Part shown: positions 30,753 through 36,629 of the stretch, piece after piece
Numbering within the stretch: the first letter of the stretch is position 1
Layout of the letters: every line of letters begins with the position of its first letter
From: DASUZD01 sp036377055
GTDB taxonomy: Bacteria; Actinomycetota; Thermoleophilia; Gaiellales; Gaiellaceae
Length of the DNA: 36,629 bases
Direction: 5' to 3'
NCBI GenBank assembly: GCA_036377055.1
Contig: DASUZD010000116.1
Span: 1 to 36,629, forward strand
Translations under genes and position numbers: made by a program
Notes under the pieces: generated by a model
What the model was told of the DNA's origin: nothing
The model's input: the letters and a program-made list of their open reading frames with translations, nothing else
Databases searched by the model: none

Positions 30753-32225
30753 ATGGCAGTAGCGACCGATCGCGAGTACGGGCTCTACGTCAACGGCGAG
30801 ATTGCCGAGCCCGTCTCGGGCGAGGTGCGTGAGCTCACCGAGCCGGCGACCGGCGCACCCCTGGCTCGCGTCGCAGTCGCCGCGGAGGCAGACGTCGACC
30901 GCGCGGTCGAGGCAGCACGGGCGGCGCTCGCGGGTCCGTGGGGAAAGACGCCGCCGACCGAGCGCTCGCGGCTGCTCCACGCGCTCGCCGACGCCGTGGT
31001 CGCGAACCGGAAGGAGCTCGCCGAGCTCGAGGCGCGGAACGTCGGCAAGGCGATCTCGTCGGTCAAGGCCGAGCTGCACCAGGGCGTCGAGAACTTCCGC
31101 TTCTACGCGTCCGCGGTCGCCTCGATCGCCGGCCGGTCGAACCCGCTCGGTGGCTCCCTGCTCTCGTACACGTTGAAGGAGCCCGTCGGCGTCGCGGGCC
31201 AGATCGTGCCGTGGAACTACCCGCTGATGATGACCACCTGGAAGCTCGCTCCCGCCCTCGCGGCCGGCTGCTCGATCGTTCTGAAGCCGGACTCCGCGAC
31301 GCCGCTGAGCGCGCTTCGGCTGGCCGAGCTCGCCGGCGAGGTCGGGTTCCCGCCGGGCGCGATCAACATCGTCCCTGGCCCGGGCCAAACCGTTGGGTCA
31401 CACCTCGTCCGCCATCCCGGAGTGGACAAGATCGCGTTCACCGGCTCGACGGCGACGGGGGCGGAGATCATGCGCCTCGCGTCCGAGCCGATCAAGCGGA
31501 TCACGCTCGAGCTCGGCGGCAAGAGCCCGAACGTCGTCTTCGCGGACGCGAATCTCGACGACGCGATCCCGAGCTCGGTGTGGTCGATCTTCTACTCCGC
31601 CGGCCAGAGTTGCGAGGCACGTTCGCGCGTGCTGGTCGAGCAGAAGCTCTACGACGACTTCGTGACGACGTTCGCCGAGCTCGCAGACAGGATCCGCGTC
31701 GGCGACCCGCTCGACCCGCAGACGCAAATGGGCTCGCTCATCTCGCAGGCCCACCGCGACAAGGTGCACGGCTTCGTCGAGCTGGGTCGGGACGAGGGCG
31801 CCGAGGTCGTCGCCGGGGGTGAGCCGAGCGAGGGCAAGGGCGCCTTCTACCCGCCGACCGTCCTGGCCAGCGTCGACAACAGCATGGCCGTCGCCCAGGA
31901 GGAGATCTTCGGCCCGGTCGTGACGGTGATCCCGTTCGAGGACGAGAAGGACGCGATGCGCATCGCGAACGAGACGAAGTACGGCCTCTTCGCGACCGTC
32001 TGGACGGGCGACCCCGCGCGCGGCCACCGCCTCGCGAGCCGGATCAAGGCCGGGATGGTCGCGATCAACACCCCGTACACGGCCTTCCCCGGGATCCCGT
32101 TTGGCGGCTACAAGCAGTCCGGCTTCGGCCGCGAGCTCGGGCTCGAGACGCTCGACCTCTATCTCGAGACGAAGAGCGTCCTCGTCTCCACGACCCCGAA
32201 GCCGTACAACCCGTTCGGCCTGTAG
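30753..32225 (+). CDS. NAD(P)-dependent aldehyde dehydrogenase
   Basis: The enzyme oxidises aldehydes to acids. The 490 residues have the cofactor loop PWNYPLMM with the conserved Asn about 155, the GSTATG motif (about 231-236), the general base Glu about 253 (ELGGKSPN) and the nucleophile Cys about 287 (GQSCEARSR), then EEIFGPVV and a PFGGYKQSGFGRELG C-terminal motif. It resembles betaine-aldehyde or aminobutyraldehyde dehydrogenases, but the substrate is open. The ATG at 30753 fits the family start (MAVATDREYGLYVNGE); the frame is open upstream but has no homology. The stop (32223-32225) is followed by an MFS gene. Confidence 0.94.
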   Translation: MAVATDREYGLYVNGEIAEPVSGEVRELTEPATGAPLARVAVAAEADVDRAVEAARAALAGPWGKTPPTERSRLLHALADAVVANRKELAELEARNVGKAISSVKAELHQGVENFRFYASAVASIAGRSNPLGGSLLSYTLKEPVGVAGQIVPWNYPLMMTTWKLAPALAAGCSIVLKPDSATPLSALRLAELAGEVGFPPGAINIVPGPGQTVGSHLVRHPGVDKIAFTGSTATGAEIMRLASEPIKRITLELGGKSPNVVFADANLDDAIPSSVWSIFYSAGQSCEARSRVLVEQKLYDDFVTTFAELADRIRVGDPLDPQTQMGSLISQAHRDKVHGFVELGRDEGAEVVAGGEPSEGKGAFYPPTVLASVDNSMAVAQEEIFGPVVTVIPFEDEKDAMRIANETKYGLFATVWTGDPARGHRLASRIKAGMVAINTPYTAFPGIPFGGYKQSGFGRELGLETLDLYLETKSVLVSTTPKPYNPFGL

Positions 32226-33430
32226 ACGAGCCGCCCGGGACCGTTCCGCTCCGGCGGAACCGCGACTTCAACCTGCTCTGGAGCGGCCAGGTCCTCTCCG
32301 ACCTCGGCACGCGCGTCTCGGGAATCGCGATCCCGCTGCTCGTCCTGGCGGTGACCGGCTCGCCGGCGAAGGCGGGGATCGTGGAGTTCGCAGCGGCGCT
32401 CCCGATCCTCGTCCTGACGCTCCCGGCGGGCGCGCTGGTCGACCGCTGGAACCGGAAGCGCCTGATGATCGTCTGCGACACGATCCGGGCGGCGGCGTAC
32501 GGGAGCCTCGTCGCCGCGATCGCCTCCGGGCACGTGTGGTTCGCGCACATCCTCGCGGTGGTCGCGATCGACGGGTGCGGGTTCGTCTTCTTCACCGTCG
32601 CCGAGCGGACGGCGCTGAAGCACGTCGTGAGCGACGAGCAGCTCCCCGCAGCGGTCGGCCGAAACCAGGCCCGCGAGTACGCCGCGCTCCTCGGCGGCCA
32701 GCCGCTCGGCGGCCTCCTCTACGCGCTCGGGCGCACCGTGCCGTTTCTCTTCGACGCCGTCTCCTACGCCGTCTCCGTCGCGTCGCTCGCGCTCGTGCGC
32801 GCACGGCTCCAGGGGGAGCGCATACGCGAGCGGCGGAGGCTTCTTCACGAGGTCCAGGAGGGCGTCGCGTGGTTCTGGCGGCAGCCGTTCGTCCGCACGA
32901 CCTCGCTGCTCGTGATGGGGAGCGACTTCACGCTGAACGCGCTGTACCTCGTGGTGATCGTCCTTGCGCGCCAGCGCGGCGCGCCCCCGGCGCTGATCGG
33001 CGCGATGTTCGGGTTCATCGGCGTCGGCGGCATCGTCGGCTCGCTCGTCGCGTCGCGGCTCTCGCGCCGCCTCTCCACGCGGGCCATCGTCGGGGCGACC
33101 ATGTCCCTCGAAGCCCTCCTCGTGCCGCTGCTCTTCGTCCCCGGCCGCGTGACGCCCGGGCTCGTGTACGGCGCGATGTTCCTGCTCCACCCGGCGTGGG
33201 CGACCGTCGTGATGGCGTACCGGATCCGCATCGCGCCGGACGAGCTCCTCGGGCGAGTGCAGAGCGTGGCGACGCTGCTTTCGCTCGGACCGGTTCCGTT
33301 CGGCTTCCTCGGTGTCGGGTTCGCGCTCGAGTCGCTCGGGACGACGCCGACGGTGCTCGCGCTCTCGGGGCTGATGATCGTCGTCGCGGCCGTCGCGGTG
33401 ACGAGCCGTGCGGTCCGCACCGCGGACTAG
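32225..33430 (+). CDS. MFS transporter with no canonical start codon
   Basis: The protein is a major facilitator superfamily exporter of the enterobactin/macrolide type (DFNLLWSGQVLSDLGTRVSGIAIPLL at the N-terminus; LTLPAGALVDRWNRKRLMIVCD; MGSDFTLNALYLVVIVLARQRGAPPALIGAMFGFIGVGG). The first helix is encoded from about 32264 and is essential to the fold, yet no ATG, GTG or TTG occurs in frame between the dehydrogenase stop and a GTG at 32351, which would drop that helix. The coordinate 32225 marks the open frame just after the previous stop; about 400 residues in all. A non-canonical start or a sequence error is likely. Translation may depend on coupling with the upstream gene. Confidence 0.7.
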   Translation, partial: DEPPGTVPLRRNRDFNLLWSGQVLSDLGTRVSGIAIPLLVLAVTGSPAKAGIVEFAAALPILVLTLPAGALVDRWNRKRLMIVCDTIRAAAYGSLVAAIASGHVWFAHILAVVAIDGCGFVFFTVAERTALKHVVSDEQLPAAVGRNQAREYAALLGGQPLGGLLYALGRTVPFLFDAVSYAVSVASLALVRARLQGERIRERRRLLHEVQEGVAWFWRQPFVRTTSLLVMGSDFTLNALYLVVIVLARQRGAPPALIGAMFGFIGVGGIVGSLVASRLSRRLSTRAIVGATMSLEALLVPLLFVPGRVTPGLVYGAMFLLHPAWATVVMAYRIRIAPDELLGRVQSVATLLSLGPVPFGFLGVGFALESLGTTPTVLALSGLMIVVAAVAVTSRAVRTAD

Positions 33431-33765
33431 ATGCGGTGGCGGAAGTGATACGCGAGGTTCACGAGCGCGATCGCGATCCACGCGATCGCGGCCACCCACC
33501 CGGCTCCCTGGGACGTGGCGGATCCCGTGGCGCCGATGCCGATCCCGAGCGAGGCGATGCCGAGGATCGCGGCTGCCCAGTCGGACCCGTCGCGCCGTCT
33601 CGCCGGCGCAGAGCCCCTCCGGCCGAGCTTCTCGTCGACACGCGCGTCGATCTGCCTCTCGATGCGGGCGAGAAACGACTCGACGAGCTCGGGCTCGCGC
33701 TCGGATCCGAGCTCCCGCCGGGCGGCGACGGCCGCCTCGAGCTCGTCGCGCGGGAGGTCAGCCAT
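33427..33765 (-). CDS. Small membrane protein with cytoplasmic N-terminus
   Basis: The 112-residue product has a charged, probably coiled N-terminal region (about 1-60, ESFLARIERQIDARVDEKLGRR) and two hydrophobic helices (about 63-82 and 87-106). No family is recognised. The ATG at 33765 follows TAGACT by 6 nt. The 3' end overlaps the convergent transporter gene by 4 nt. Related small proteins are common in actinobacteria, so it is probably real. Confidence 0.7.
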   Translation of the reverse strand: MADLPRDELEAAVAARRELGSEREPELVESFLARIERQIDARVDEKLGRRGSAPARRRDGSDWAAAILGIASLGIGIGATGSATSQGAGWVAAIAWIAIALVNLAYHFRHRI

Positions 33766-33771
33766 GCGACG

Positions 33772-33777
33772 AGTCTA
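33772..33777 (-). promoter_or_regulatory. -10 box of leaderless small membrane protein gene
   Basis: TAGACT on the minus strand, 6 nt upstream of the ATG at 33765; it overlaps the 3' end of the preceding transporter gene. Confidence 0.45.
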
Positions 33778-34218
33778 AGCCCGGTGAAGCGTTAGCGCAG
33801 CCCCCGCGGCGAGCAGGACGAGGCCGGCCACGCGACCCCAGCCGAGCCCGATCCGGTTGAGCCCGAAGAGCCCGAAGCGGTCGATCAGGACGGCCATCGT
33901 GAGCTGAGCCGCGAGGAACACGCCGGTCGTCCCGAAGGCCCCGATTCGCGGTGCGACGAACGTCACGGTGAAGACGATGAAGGCTCCGGCGACCCCGCCG
34001 ATCCACATCCACTTCGGCTGACGGGTGGCGTCGGCGAGGCCGGAGAAGCTCTGCCGCACGAGGAGGAGCGCGGCGAGCGCGACCGCGGCCGAGACGCAGG
34101 CGGCGAACGCGAGCGCGGGCACGGCGCCGATCCGCTCGCCGAGCCGGCCCATCACGGCGAGCTGGACGGCTCCCGACAGCCCGGCGGCGAGCGTCAGGGC
34201 GACTGCGAGCGCCGTCAC
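33775..34218 (-). CDS. YdcZ/DUF606-type DMT transporter
   Basis: The 147-residue product has five predicted helices. The region GGVAGAFIVFTVTFVAPRIGAFGTTGVFLAAQLTMAVLIDRFGLFG is diagnostic of the YdcZ (DUF606) branch of the drug/metabolite transporter superfamily, which consists of short five-helix proteins that work as dimers. The substrate is unknown. Its start overlaps the stop of the VOC gene by 4 nt (34215-34218), so both belong to one transcript with the small membrane protein perhaps partly independent. Confidence 0.87.
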   Translation of the reverse strand: MTALAVALTLAAGLSGAVQLAVMGRLGERIGAVPALAFAACVSAAVALAALLLVRQSFSGLADATRQPKWMWIGGVAGAFIVFTVTFVAPRIGAFGTTGVFLAAQLTMAVLIDRFGLFGLNRIGLGWGRVAGLVLLAAGAALTLHRA

Positions 34219-34580
34219 GCGCTCGGCGGCGGAACCGATTCGTCGCTCTGGAAGAAGCTGAACGAATTCCCCTCGGTGTCCTCGCAGCGGGCGAACCAGC
34301 CCACGTGCGGGATCGGCGCCTTGCCCTCGGCCTTGCCGCCGAGCTCGCGCACGCGCGCGACGTCGCGATCGATGTCGTCGGTCTCGAAGTAGACGATCAT
34401 CCCGCTGCCGGCCTGCTCCGACGGGTACACGGCGCCGCCCGGGTCGCCCTGGAACATCCGGTAGTCGATCCCCGGCATCCCCGCGTCCTGGAACTGCCAG
34501 CCGAAGAGCCCGCTGTAGAACGCGGTCGCGCGGTTCGCGTCGCTCGCGGGAAACTCGATGTGGACGACCTTTCCTGCCAC
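34215..34580 (-). CDS. VOC-family (glyoxalase/bleomycin resistance) protein
   Basis: VOC proteins use paired beta-alpha-beta-beta-beta modules to bind a metal or small ligand. The 121 residues contain KVVHIEFPASDANRATAFYSGLFGWQF, YFETDDIDRDVARVRELGGKA and CEDTEGNSFSFFQ, both halves of the fold. Metal ligands could be His7 and Glu/Gln residues near the ends. The GTG start is behind AAAGGAG (leadered, unlike many neighbours). The substrate is unknown. It is coupled to the YdcZ transporter, suggesting that one compound is handled by both. Confidence 0.88.
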   Translation of the reverse strand: MAGKVVHIEFPASDANRATAFYSGLFGWQFQDAGMPGIDYRMFQGDPGGAVYPSEQAGSGMIVYFETDDIDRDVARVRELGGKAEGKAPIPHVGWFARCEDTEGNSFSFFQSDESVPPPSA

Positions 34581-34649
34581 GTTGGATCTCCTTTCCTCGA
34601 GTCGTCGCCGACGCTATACGCTCACGCCTCCGCGACCAAGGGGGAGCCA

Positions 34650-34925
34650 GTGATCCGTGTGATCGTCCTCTACCGGGAAGCGCCAGATCCCGAGCGCTAC
34701 GCCGAGCACGTCGAGCTGTCGCGGCGCGAGGCGCCGGGCGCGACGACCCGCCACGGTCGCATCCTCGGCTCGCCGACCGGCAAGGCGGACTACGCGCGCT
34801 ACTTCGAGTTCGAGTTCCCGGACCGCGACGCGTGGAAGGCGGCGCAGGACGGCCTCGTGCGAAGCGCGGAGGACGCGCAGGAGCTCGGCGTGCCGTTCGA
34901 CGTGTACTTCGCCGAGATCGAGTGA
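34650..34925 (+). CDS. EthD-domain protein
   Basis: The 91-residue protein (MIRVIVLYREAPDPERYAEHVELSRREAPG...) matches the EthD family of small dimeric alpha-beta-barrel proteins, which degrade or bind alkyl or aromatic compounds. The conserved pattern is LYREAPDPERYAEHH-like followed by DYARYFEFEFPDRDAWKAA. The GTG start at 34650 has a strong GGGGGAG site 4-10 nt upstream. Its TGA overlaps the GTG of the first crotonase (GTGA), pointing to a shared degradation operon. Confidence 0.85.
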   Translation: MIRVIVLYREAPDPERYAEHVELSRREAPGATTRHGRILGSPTGKADYARYFEFEFPDRDAWKAAQDGLVRSAEDAQELGVPFDVYFAEIE

Positions 34926-35731
34926 CCGAGCCCGACTACCCGCGCCCGCTGCCGGCGGCCGAGCTCGGCTTCGAGCGGATTCGCTACGAGAAGGCCCCGC
35001 CGCGCGCGACGATCACGCTGAACCGGCCGGAGGTGCTGAACGCCTTCGACTTCCGGATGCTGCGGGAGATCGCGCGGGCGTGCGAGGACGCGTCCTGGGA
35101 CGACGAGATCCGCGTGGTCGTCGTCACCGGCGCCGGCCGCGCGTTTTGCGTCGGCGCCGACCTCAAGTCGTGGAGCGAGGAGTACCTCGGCAAGCCGACG
35201 GAGTACTGGAAGTGGTTCGGCGCCTTCAAGGACATGCACGACCGGCTGCGCGAGGTCGGGAAGCCGACGGTCGCTCGCGTCAACGGGATCGCCGTCGGCG
35301 GCGGGAACGAGCTCCAGATGGCGTGCGATCTCGCCGTGATGGTGGACGACGCGTTCATCCGGCACGTCGGGCCGGAGCACGGGTCGGTGCCGGCGGGCGG
35401 CGCGACCCAGTGGCTGCCGATCATGGTGGGCGACCGCCGCGCGCGCGAGATCCTCCTCCTCTGCGACGAGATCCCGGCCAAGCAGGCGGAGGAGTGGGGC
35501 CTCGTGAACCGGGCGGTTCCGGCGTCCGAGCTCGACGGGGTGGTCGACTACTGGGTCGAGCGCCTCGCAGTGAAGTTGCCCCAGACGATTCGCTACACGA
35601 AGCAGCAGCTCAACTGGTGGCGCGACCTCTCGTGGCATGACACCGTCGGTCATGCCCGTGACTGGCTCGCCCTCTCGATGCTCGGCGACGAGGCGAAGGA
35701 GGCGGTGCAGGCATTCCTGAATCGCAAGTGA
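34922..35731 (+). CDS. Enoyl-CoA hydratase/isomerase family protein 1
   Basis: The crotonase fold stabilises enolate intermediates of acyl-CoA. The 269 residues carry TITLNRPEVLNAFD, RAFCVGADLKSW and the second oxyanion-hole motif NGIAVGGGNELQMACDLAV, with HGSVPAGGATQWLPIMVG where Glu/Asp usually act. The typical glutamate pair of hydratases is only partly kept, so isomerase, hydrolase or decarboxylase chemistry is possible; the GGATQ region recalls ring-cleaving oxo-acyl-CoA hydrolases. GTG start overlaps the EthD stop. The stop overlaps the next crotonase start (GTGA). Confidence 0.9.
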   Translation: MTEPDYPRPLPAAELGFERIRYEKAPPRATITLNRPEVLNAFDFRMLREIARACEDASWDDEIRVVVVTGAGRAFCVGADLKSWSEEYLGKPTEYWKWFGAFKDMHDRLREVGKPTVARVNGIAVGGGNELQMACDLAVMVDDAFIRHVGPEHGSVPAGGATQWLPIMVGDRRAREILLLCDEIPAKQAEEWGLVNRAVPASELDGVVDYWVERLAVKLPQTIRYTKQQLNWWRDLSWHDTVGHARDWLALSMLGDEAKEAVQAFLNRK

Positions 35732-36492
35732 TCGTCGAGCGCGAGCGCGACGCCGCCGTCGCGGTCGTCCTGCTCAACCGGCTGCAGCAGCTGAACGCCT
35801 TGTCGGACTCGCTCATGGACGAGCTCCTGGCGGCGCTTCAGAGGCTCGACCGGGATTCCAAGGTGCGGTGCATCGTCATCGGCGGCTCGGAGCGCGCGTT
35901 CGCGGCGGGCGCCGACATCGGCGAGCTCGCGAGCGCGTCCGCAATCGAGCTCCTGTACCAGCGCCGTGTCGAGCGGTGGGACGCGATCCGCGGGCTCTGG
36001 ACTCCTCTCGTTGCGGCTGTCTCGGGGTTCTGCCTCGGCGGCGGCTGCGAGCTCGCGATGTCGTGCGACCTGATCGTCGCGTCGGAGACGGCGCGCTTCG
36101 GCCAGCCGGAGACCGGCCTCGGGATCATCCCGGGCGCCGGCGGGACGCAGCTGTTGGTACGTGCGGTCGGCAAGGCCCTCGCGATGGACGTGATCCTGAG
36201 CGGGCGGATGTTGACCGCGCGGGAAGCGCTGCGCGCCGGGCTCGTCGCCCGCGTGGTCGCACGCGAGGCGTGGCTTGAGGAGGCGAAGCGCGTCGCGCGG
36301 GACATCGCGGCGAAGGGCCCGGTCGCGACGCGCCTCGCGAAGGAGTCGGTCGACCGAGCGTTCGAGGTGCCGCTGCGCGCCGGACTCGAGGCGGAGCGGC
36401 GCGCGCTCTACCTGTCACTCGCCTCGGAGGACGCGAGGGAAGGGCTGACGGCCTTCGTCGAGAAGCGCAAGCCGGACTTCGAGGGCCGCTAG
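35728..36492 (+). CDS. Enoyl-CoA hydratase/isomerase family protein 2
   Basis: The 254-residue crotonase has LNRLQQLNALSDSLMDELLAAL, RAFAAGADIGELASAS, GFCLGGGCELAMSCDLIVASETARFGQPETGLGIIPGAGGTQLLVR and the C-terminal FVEKRKPDFEGR, a complete enoyl-CoA hydratase with the two Glu residues in the usual places (CEL and PETGLG). It is more canonical than its neighbour. The GTG start overlaps the preceding stop. Only 14 nt separate its stop from the end of a transposase gene, so any further operon genes may have been displaced by the insertion sequence. Confidence 0.94.
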   Translation: MIVERERDAAVAVVLLNRLQQLNALSDSLMDELLAALQRLDRDSKVRCIVIGGSERAFAAGADIGELASASAIELLYQRRVERWDAIRGLWTPLVAAVSGFCLGGGCELAMSCDLIVASETARFGQPETGLGIIPGAGGTQLLVRAVGKALAMDVILSGRMLTAREALRAGLVARVVAREAWLEEAKRVARDIAAKGPVATRLAKESVDRAFEVPLRAGLEAERRALYLSLASEDAREGLTAFVEKRKPDFEGR

Positions 36493-36506
36493 AGGCTTGA
36501 TGTGAT

Positions 36507-36629
36507 TCAGCGGCCGTCGTAGGCGGCGAGGGCGCGTGTTGGGCGGCCGCTGAGTCGGTTGAGCAGCATGCCGAGGGTGAGCGCGAGGATGCGTTGCGCG
36601 ATTCGTACGGCGAGCCCGGCCGGTGTCTT
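36507..36629 (-). mobile_element. 3' end of a probable IS982-like transposase (cut by window edge)
   Basis: The minus strand ends in an open frame of 40 residues closed by TGA at 36507-36509: ...AVRIAQRILALTLGMLLN..., ending RALAAYDGR. The RIAQRILALT block and a short ending with AYD are the usual C-terminus of IS982/IS5-type transposases. Only the last part is present; the rest lies beyond the window. The 14 nt to the crotonase stop should hold the terminal inverted repeat, but its partner is out of view. Confidence 0.65.

Overview
The window is 36.6 kb of very GC-rich DNA (strong G/C bias at third codon positions). It is densely packed with short operons, often with GTG/TTG starts and stop/start overlaps. 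The gene content points to a Gram-positive-type, respiring heterotroph of the actinobacterial kind, possibly Thermoleophilia/Gaiellales: a HrcA/CIRCE-controlled groESL, a COG2107 MqnD-type protein, branched-chain-type 2-oxoacid dehydrogenase genes beside lipoate genes, and many apparently leaderless genes with a TANNNT box 6-9 nt before the start codon. The taxonomic placement is inference; there is no rRNA here.

Layout. 1-5.9 kb, minus strand: start of lipA (cut by the window edge), an exported HNH-like small protein, lipB, a DUF1835 protein, and an E1alpha-E1beta-E2 operon. LipB and LipA make the lipoyl group that E2 carries, so these genes form one functional neighbourhood; no E3 is present. 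6.1-9.3 kb: a secreted subtilase, a zinc-ribbon protein, a Gly-rich-tailed hypothetical, an ASCH protein and a Nudix hydrolase. 9.3-11.4 kb: CIRCE-groES-groEL with a tandem-hairpin terminator. 11.4-17.3 kb: nucleotidyltransferase, second secreted subtilase, secreted Asp-box propeller protein, a molybdopterin oxidoreductase, a YgfZ-like protein and a tRNA-Arg with anticodon GCG.

17.5-19.0 kb holds the most unusual locus: a MauE-like membrane protein, a MauD-like thioredoxin, and a 95-residue Tat-exported mini-protein whose predicted mature part has 10 cysteines in 48 residues. It looks like a dedicated disulfide-maturation cassette for an unknown exported product. It is followed by a DUF4129 - unknown - MoxR - DUF58 - membrane-protein operon (19.1-23.3 kb), a zinc-ribbon/RDD gene interrupted by an in-frame amber codon, a membrane-anchored protein, a DUF421 protein and an ornithine-cyclodeaminase-like enzyme.

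25.8-36.5 kb is mainly metabolism and small regulators: two divergent small proteins, a DtxR-family regulator, MqnD-like protein, thiolase, DUF885 peptidase, aldehyde dehydrogenase, MFS transporter lacking an ordinary start codon, YdcZ-type transporter, VOC protein, EthD protein and two tandem crotonases. The right edge cuts into the 3' end of a probable IS982-like transposase.

Three kinds of non-coding structure recur: (i) a tandem double-hairpin element found downstream of three transcription units in the same relative orientation, (ii) a GGACCGGTCC..GGCCTGACCCC repeat occurring as two pairs, both with exactly 105 nt between cores, and (iii) TANNNT boxes immediately before start codons of at least 13 genes. 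No CRISPR array, prophage or rRNA gene was seen, and no gene-free stretch exceeds 300 bases.
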